Shown piece by piece: positions 60,695-64,000 of a stretch of DNA of 64,000 bases; within the stretch, counting starts at the first letter, position 1; the number at the start of each line of letters is the position of its first letter. The notes beneath the pieces were generated by a model. It was not told the DNA's origin. It did not search any database and saw only the letters and a list, made by a program, of their open reading frames with translations. The position numbers were made by a program, and so were the translations under genes. This DNA comes from Listeria innocua (lineage in GTDB: Bacteria; Bacillota; Bacilli; Lactobacillales; Listeriaceae): positions 40,613 to 104,612 of the forward strand of contig NZ_CP117228.1 in the NCBI RefSeq assembly GCF_028596125.1, in the 5' to 3' direction.

Positions 60695-61962
60695 AAGATT
60701 ATTCTCATGCACCACGAAAAGATATTCTGTGTATCGATGTAAAATCATTCTTTGCTAGTGTCGAATGCGTGAAGCGTGGATTAGATCCTTTAAAAGCGAA
60801 ATTAGTCGTAATGAGCAATGCTGATCGAGCTGGCGGATTAGTGCTTGCAGCAAGTCCAATGATGAAAAAAGTTCATCGAATAAAAACGACTTCTAGAATG
60901 TATGAAGTACCCACCTGGGATAAAGAAATTATCATTGCTCCACCAAGAATGAAACTATATCTAAAAGTAAATGCGATGATCCAAGCAATTTTTTTACGCT
61001 ATGTACCCAAAGAATTTTTCTTCCCCTACTCAATCGATGAAGCCTTTTTAGATGTCACTGGATCACATGCACTTTTTGGATCCACTCAAGAAATTGCGGA
61101 ACGAATTCAAGCGGATATTTTAAGAGAGTTACGTTTGTTTGTGACAGTGGGAATTGGTGATAACATGCTGTTGTCTAAACTTGCGTTAGATAATGCGGCT
61201 AAACATAGAACGGATGGAATTGCTACCTGGAGATATGAAAATATCCAGGACACCATCTGGGAAATAAAAGATTTAACGGATATGTGGGGTATTGGCCATC
61301 GGACTGCTGAGAATCTAAAAAGATTAGGAATATTTAGTGTGTATGCGTTAAGTCAATCCCCTCCCCCACTCTTAAAGAGGAGGCTAGGAGTGATAGGGGA
61401 GCAGTTATATTACCATTCACATGGAATTGATTATAGTAAAATAAATGAAAAATATGTGCCTATTTCGAAGAGTTATGGAAAGAGTCAAATACTAGAACGA
61501 GATTATCACGACCCGTGGGAAGTCGTAATTGTTATTCAAGAAATGGCTGAAGAGATTGCAATGAGATTGAGAAAGCAGCATGTAAATACGTCTGTAGCCT
61601 ATATAGGGATTAGATATAGTAAGTTTAGTGTGAAGAGTGGTTTTAGACATCAAATGAAAATAGATGCTACTAGCAGTAACAAGGAAATTGTTGGCCACTT
61701 TCTTGCGCTCTTCTGGCAGTATTATGAGAATGAAGCTGTACGACAAGTAGAATTATCTTGCGGTGGAATTACTAGGAAAGCTGGACTTCAATTAAACTTA
61801 TTTGAAAATCCTGAAAGAACAATTAACCAGGAACAATTAGACACCACTATAGATAAAATTAGACAACGTTATGGTTTTAGATCGATGATGCATGCAAGTA
61901 GCCTTTTAACTGGTGCAACTGGATTAAAACGTTCTGATTTGGTCGGTGGGCATAAAGGATAA
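60682..61962 (+). CDS. Y-family (UmuC-like) translesion DNA polymerase
   Basis: 426-aa error-prone polymerase of the ImpB/MucB/UvrX type. Catalytic acidic residues are in DVKSFFASVE (about 19-28) and SIDEAFLD (Asp119, Glu120). A helix-hairpin-helix follows (MWGIGHRTAENLKRLGI), then the little-finger domain and a C-terminus with ..GLQLNLFENP, a likely beta-clamp-binding QLNLF peptide. LexA control predicts induction after DNA damage, such as that caused by entry of single-stranded DNA. Plasmid-encoded versions give UV resistance and mutability. Confidence 0.94.
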   Translation: MVQIEDYSHAPRKDILCIDVKSFFASVECVKRGLDPLKAKLVVMSNADRAGGLVLAASPMMKKVHRIKTTSRMYEVPTWDKEIIIAPPRMKLYLKVNAMIQAIFLRYVPKEFFFPYSIDEAFLDVTGSHALFGSTQEIAERIQADILRELRLFVTVGIGDNMLLSKLALDNAAKHRTDGIATWRYENIQDTIWEIKDLTDMWGIGHRTAENLKRLGIFSVYALSQSPPPLLKRRLGVIGEQLYYHSHGIDYSKINEKYVPISKSYGKSQILERDYHDPWEVVIVIQEMAEEIAMRLRKQHVNTSVAYIGIRYSKFSVKSGFRHQMKIDATSSNKEIVGHFLALFWQYYENEAVRQVELSCGGITRKAGLQLNLFENPERTINQEQLDTTIDKIRQRYGFRSMMHASSLLTGATGLKRSDLVGGHKG

Positions 61963-62026
61963 AAAGATAATTAGATAAATTTATCTTTTTATCTAATTAT
62001 CTTTAGATAAAACTATCTGTTTTTCA
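61960..62026. repeat. GATAAA-rich inverted repeat between polymerase and parB-like gene
   Basis: AAAAAGATAATTAGATAAA (about 61969-61978 onward) pairs with TTTATCTTTTTATCTAATTATCTTT. It acts as a terminator for convergent genes and also repeats the GATAAAAA word of the partition arrays. Confidence 0.65.
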
Positions 62027-62309
62027 ATAAATCCTTAAGTATCTTTTGTTGTCTTGGTTCTAGCTTAGTATCCACCCAGTTTTCTAATAAGAGATTTACC
62101 AATTCATAATGTTTTAATTTTGTTTCAAAGAAATTATTAGCTATTGTATCAATTAATAACATATCGTCAGGGTTAACCTTAATATTTTTCCTGTCTTTTG
62201 CATTAACTTTTTTTTCGGAGTTGGACTTTGTATTAACTTTTCTCGATGTATCTGCTTGAGTTTTTACTTTTGCTTGTTCCTTGTCTTTACGATCTATTAA
62301 TCGAGCCAT
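62013..62309 (-). CDS. Small partition protein (PrgO/RepC-like centromere binder)
   Basis: 98 aa: a basic N-terminus rich in Lys (DRKDKEQAKVKTQADTSRKV) and a C-terminal helical segment (DDMLLIDTIANNFFETKLKHYELVNLLLENWVD) like the ribbon-helix-helix centromere-binding partners of ParA on pAD1/pCF10-type plasmids. AAAGGAGA precedes the ATG at 62309, and it overlaps parA by 23 bases. Confidence 0.75.
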   Translation of the reverse strand: MARLIDRKDKEQAKVKTQADTSRKVNTKSNSEKKVNAKDRKNIKVNPDDMLLIDTIANNFFETKLKHYELVNLLLENWVDTKLEPRQQKILKDLLKNR

Positions 62310-63261
62310 TAACAACAATCTCCTTTCCCAAAGCAGTTACTTTACCAATTTTTGGATTGTAAAAAATTGGTTTATATTGATAGTTATCTAAATCACTGCC
62401 GTTTTCAATAAGCTGCATACGTTCAAGCATCTCTTGTACTATATCAGTATAGAGTGCAAACATTGTTCGATCCCAATGATCTTCAAATTGAACGCCAAAT
62501 TTACCATATAACTCTAGTCTTGCGTGATTGTTTATTGTAGTTCCAAATATATTTTCTTTACCAAATTTTTCTTTTGTAGTTTCTAGTATTTTTTCATGCA
62601 ATTTTCTTTTTTTCTGTAGTAAAACTGGTAAAATACCAATTATTTCTGTTTTGAAGCGACTGCCAAAATCATCTACTAAGGTATTAAGATAAGTTGAAAT
62701 AAAGGTGTTTGAGCCTTCTAATGCAAATTGTTGAGTTTCTTGAACCACAACTAAGTAATCAGCAGCAACTACAGCATTATCTACTTTTAAATCTGTAGAA
62801 GGTGGAACATCAATAAAAATAAAATCATAGTCATCACGAATTTTGTCTATAAGTGAAGAGAGATAAAAAGTTTGTGCTTCTTCAGTTTTGAATTTACCAA
62901 TTAAAAAATTAACCATTTTTCTCATATCGTAACTACCAGGGATAATATCAATATTTTCGTCTAAATTAACAATCGCTTTTGTTAAGTCTCCTTCTTCAAT
63001 TGCTTTCATTAGTGACATGGGGAACTCTATAACATCATAAGTTTTACTCATGAAACTAGTTTCATTACCTTGCATATCTTCATCAATCAATAAAACTTTT
63101 TTATTAAAGACATGCGCAAGAATAATTGCCTCCATAGTGGTGTTGGTAGTTTTCCCTACTCCACCTTTTTGATTTGCATTAATAATAACTCTGCATCGAT
63201 TATCACTTAGTACTTTCTGCACTTTTTTATATTCTTCTATATAAGCCGGACTATTAAACAT
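62287..63261 (-). CDS. parA: ParA-type partition ATPase (PrgP/RepB-like)
   Basis: 324-aa deviant-Walker ATPase that segregates plasmid copies. Walker A KGGVGKTT is at 32-39, preceded by RVIINANQ; LLIDEDMQGN and FIFIDVPPSTDLKVDNAV follow. AGGAGG stands seven bases before the ATG at 63261. The N-terminal 20 residues may contact the operator. GATAAAAA arrays upstream are the probable centromere. Similar proteins are called RepB (pAD1) or PrgP (pCF10). Confidence 0.92.
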   Translation of the reverse strand: MFNSPAYIEEYKKVQKVLSDNRCRVIINANQKGGVGKTTNTTMEAIILAHVFNKKVLLIDEDMQGNETSFMSKTYDVIEFPMSLMKAIEEGDLTKAIVNLDENIDIIPGSYDMRKMVNFLIGKFKTEEAQTFYLSSLIDKIRDDYDFIFIDVPPSTDLKVDNAVVAADYLVVVQETQQFALEGSNTFISTYLNTLVDDFGSRFKTEIIGILPVLLQKKRKLHEKILETTKEKFGKENIFGTTINNHARLELYGKFGVQFEDHWDRTMFALYTDIVQEMLERMQLIENGSDLDNYQYKPIFYNPKIGKVTALGKEIVVNGSINRS

Positions 63262-63282
63262 TCTCTCGCCTCCTGTAATATA

Positions 63283-63378
63283 TTTGTAATAAAGATAAAA
63301 GGATAAAAAGATAAATTTATCTGATAAACACATAATAACATTCCTTGAATTTTATGTAAAGCGAAAAAAGATAAATAT
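63283..63378. repeat. GATAAAAA-type repeats at the parA promoter
   Basis: GATAAAAGGATAAAAAGATAAA around 63293-63315, a reverse TTTATC at 63313-63319, and another AAAAGATAAATA near 63368. They lie between parA's ribosome site and its upstream region, so they are candidates for ParA/ParB binding and autoregulation. Confidence 0.65.
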
Positions 63379-63467
63379 TCGGAGGTTATATAAATTATTT
63401 GTAGTATAAAGTAACATAGTAACTTATAAAATTAATTGTAAATTGCATAACAGCAATACTTTACAGG

Positions 63468-63592
63468 AGATAAAAAGATATATAGATAAAAAAATAAAAA
63501 GATAATGAGATATATAGATAAAAAGATAAAGAGATAAAAAGATAAAAGTATATATAGATAAAAAGATAAAAAGATATTTATATCTTTTTATC
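63468..63592. repeat. parS: Tandem GATAAAAA / GATATATA array (probable centromere)
   Basis: About 125 bp made almost wholly of GATAAAAA, GATAAAGA and GATATATA words in one orientation, ending with an inverted ATATCTTTTTATC. Arrays of 8-bp repeats are the centromere and iteron type of pAD1/pCF10-like plasmids. The word differs from the TAGTARRR repeats I recall for pAD1. Confidence 0.75.
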
Positions 63593-63618
63593 AAATATTA
63601 TATAGGAGTAAGCTTATT

Positions 63619-63777
63619 GTGAGAAAAATTGATAGTTTACAAAAAAAAAAACTTGTTGTATTGTGTAAACAACAAGTAAATAAAAAAGGAATCGCCCATG
63701 CATTGACCAAAATGCACTTTAATGTGTTCGACCAAAAACACATTAAAAAGACGAAACCCTACAAGCTATTAATTTAA
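63619..63777 (+). CDS. Possible 52-aa basic protein
   Basis: GTG start ten bases after AGGAG; reads RKIDSLQKKKLVVLCKQQVN, then KKGIAHALTKMHFNVFDQKH and ends KPYKLLI. Highly basic, with a helix-rich pattern that might bind nucleic acid. It lies after the repeat array and before a likely regulatory leader. No family recognised; it may be a chance frame. Confidence 0.35.
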   Translation: MRKIDSLQKKKLVVLCKQQVNKKGIAHALTKMHFNVFDQKHIKKTKPYKLLI

Positions 63778-63916
63778 AATTGATAAAAAAATTATAGCAT
63801 AAGTAGGCTTATTTGACAATGCTTAAAAGCAAGTTTTCAAGCATTTTTATAAGGTTTTTGAACGTTTCGTGCATGTGAAAAAGTTTCCTTTTCCTGCGCG
63901 AGATTTTTGTTTAAAA

Positions 63917-63958
63917 GGACAAGATTTCTCTGCAGGGAGGGATCTTGTCCTTTTTTGT
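63917..63958 (+). terminator. Rho-independent terminator
   Basis: AAAGGACAAGAT, a 17-base loop, ATCTTGTCCTTTTTTG. It ends the window's last non-coding region (63778-63916), in which I see no gene; the leader before the hairpin may be a small RNA or attenuator for a gene to the right. Confidence 0.8.
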
Positions 63959-64000
63959 TTGCTAAAAGTGAGAATCAACGAAGAGAGGAGAGAGGATCAG

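Noticed and set aside
63468..63592. Low-complexity repeats as a CRISPR or satellite
   Set aside because: No unique spacers; position upstream of parA favours a centromere.

Overview
The window looks like part of a large mosaic plasmid of a low-GC Gram-positive bacterium of the order Lactobacillales (Enterococcus, Lactococcus, Tetragenococcus, Carnobacterium or a close relative). The evidence is the AT-rich sequence, strong AGGAGG ribosome binding sites, several IS1216/ISS1-type IS6-family elements, RepB (Rep_3) theta replicons with 22-bp iterons, and a conjugation system with PcfJ-, PrgI- and PrgK-like proteins. No ribosomal, tRNA or core metabolic genes are visible. The genus cannot be fixed from the sequence.

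Layout. 1-4985: a Tn3-family transposon, cut by the window edge, with tnpA and tnpR diverging from a cadC-cadA cadmium operon. 5328-12031 and 38930-62000: a conjugative backbone with sortase, pilin-like protein, coupling protein (VirD4), VirB6-like, PrgI/VirB3-like, a two-gene VirB4, a lytic enzyme, PcfJ-like protein, MobP2 relaxase with a likely oriT, topoisomerase III, ArdC-like protein and primase-like protein. After these come a tyrosine recombinase, an SOS-controlled Y-family polymerase operon, and a ParA-type partition system flanked by GATAAAAA-rich arrays.

12032-38921: a 26.9-kb block bounded by two full-length IS6-family elements sits inside the coupling-protein gene. The 8 bases TAAATGAG occur immediately outside both ends, and the reading frame resumes exactly after the second copy, so this is a footprint of one insertion. 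The block holds at least two other replicons and accessory DNA: an NADH peroxidase/oxidase-like flavoprotein, a glycine-betaine binding protein whose lipobox cysteine is lost, a NiCo riboswitch driving a P1B-4 cobalt/nickel-type ATPase, a truncated cadD, a MobC-MobA-MobB mobilisation module with a gene nested inside mobA, a Fic protein, a truncated hsdR, two related repB-repX modules with different iterons, small regulator/membrane operons and several resolvases.

Together the genes describe a conjugative plasmid that fused with one or more mobilisable theta plasmids through IS6-family elements. The fusion added metal, oxidative and osmotic stress functions and displaced the last 30 codons of the coupling protein by 27 kb. 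Many insertions, frameshifts and truncations (IS1216 transposase, cadD, hsdR, two recombinases, an EndA-like nuclease) show continuing decay.
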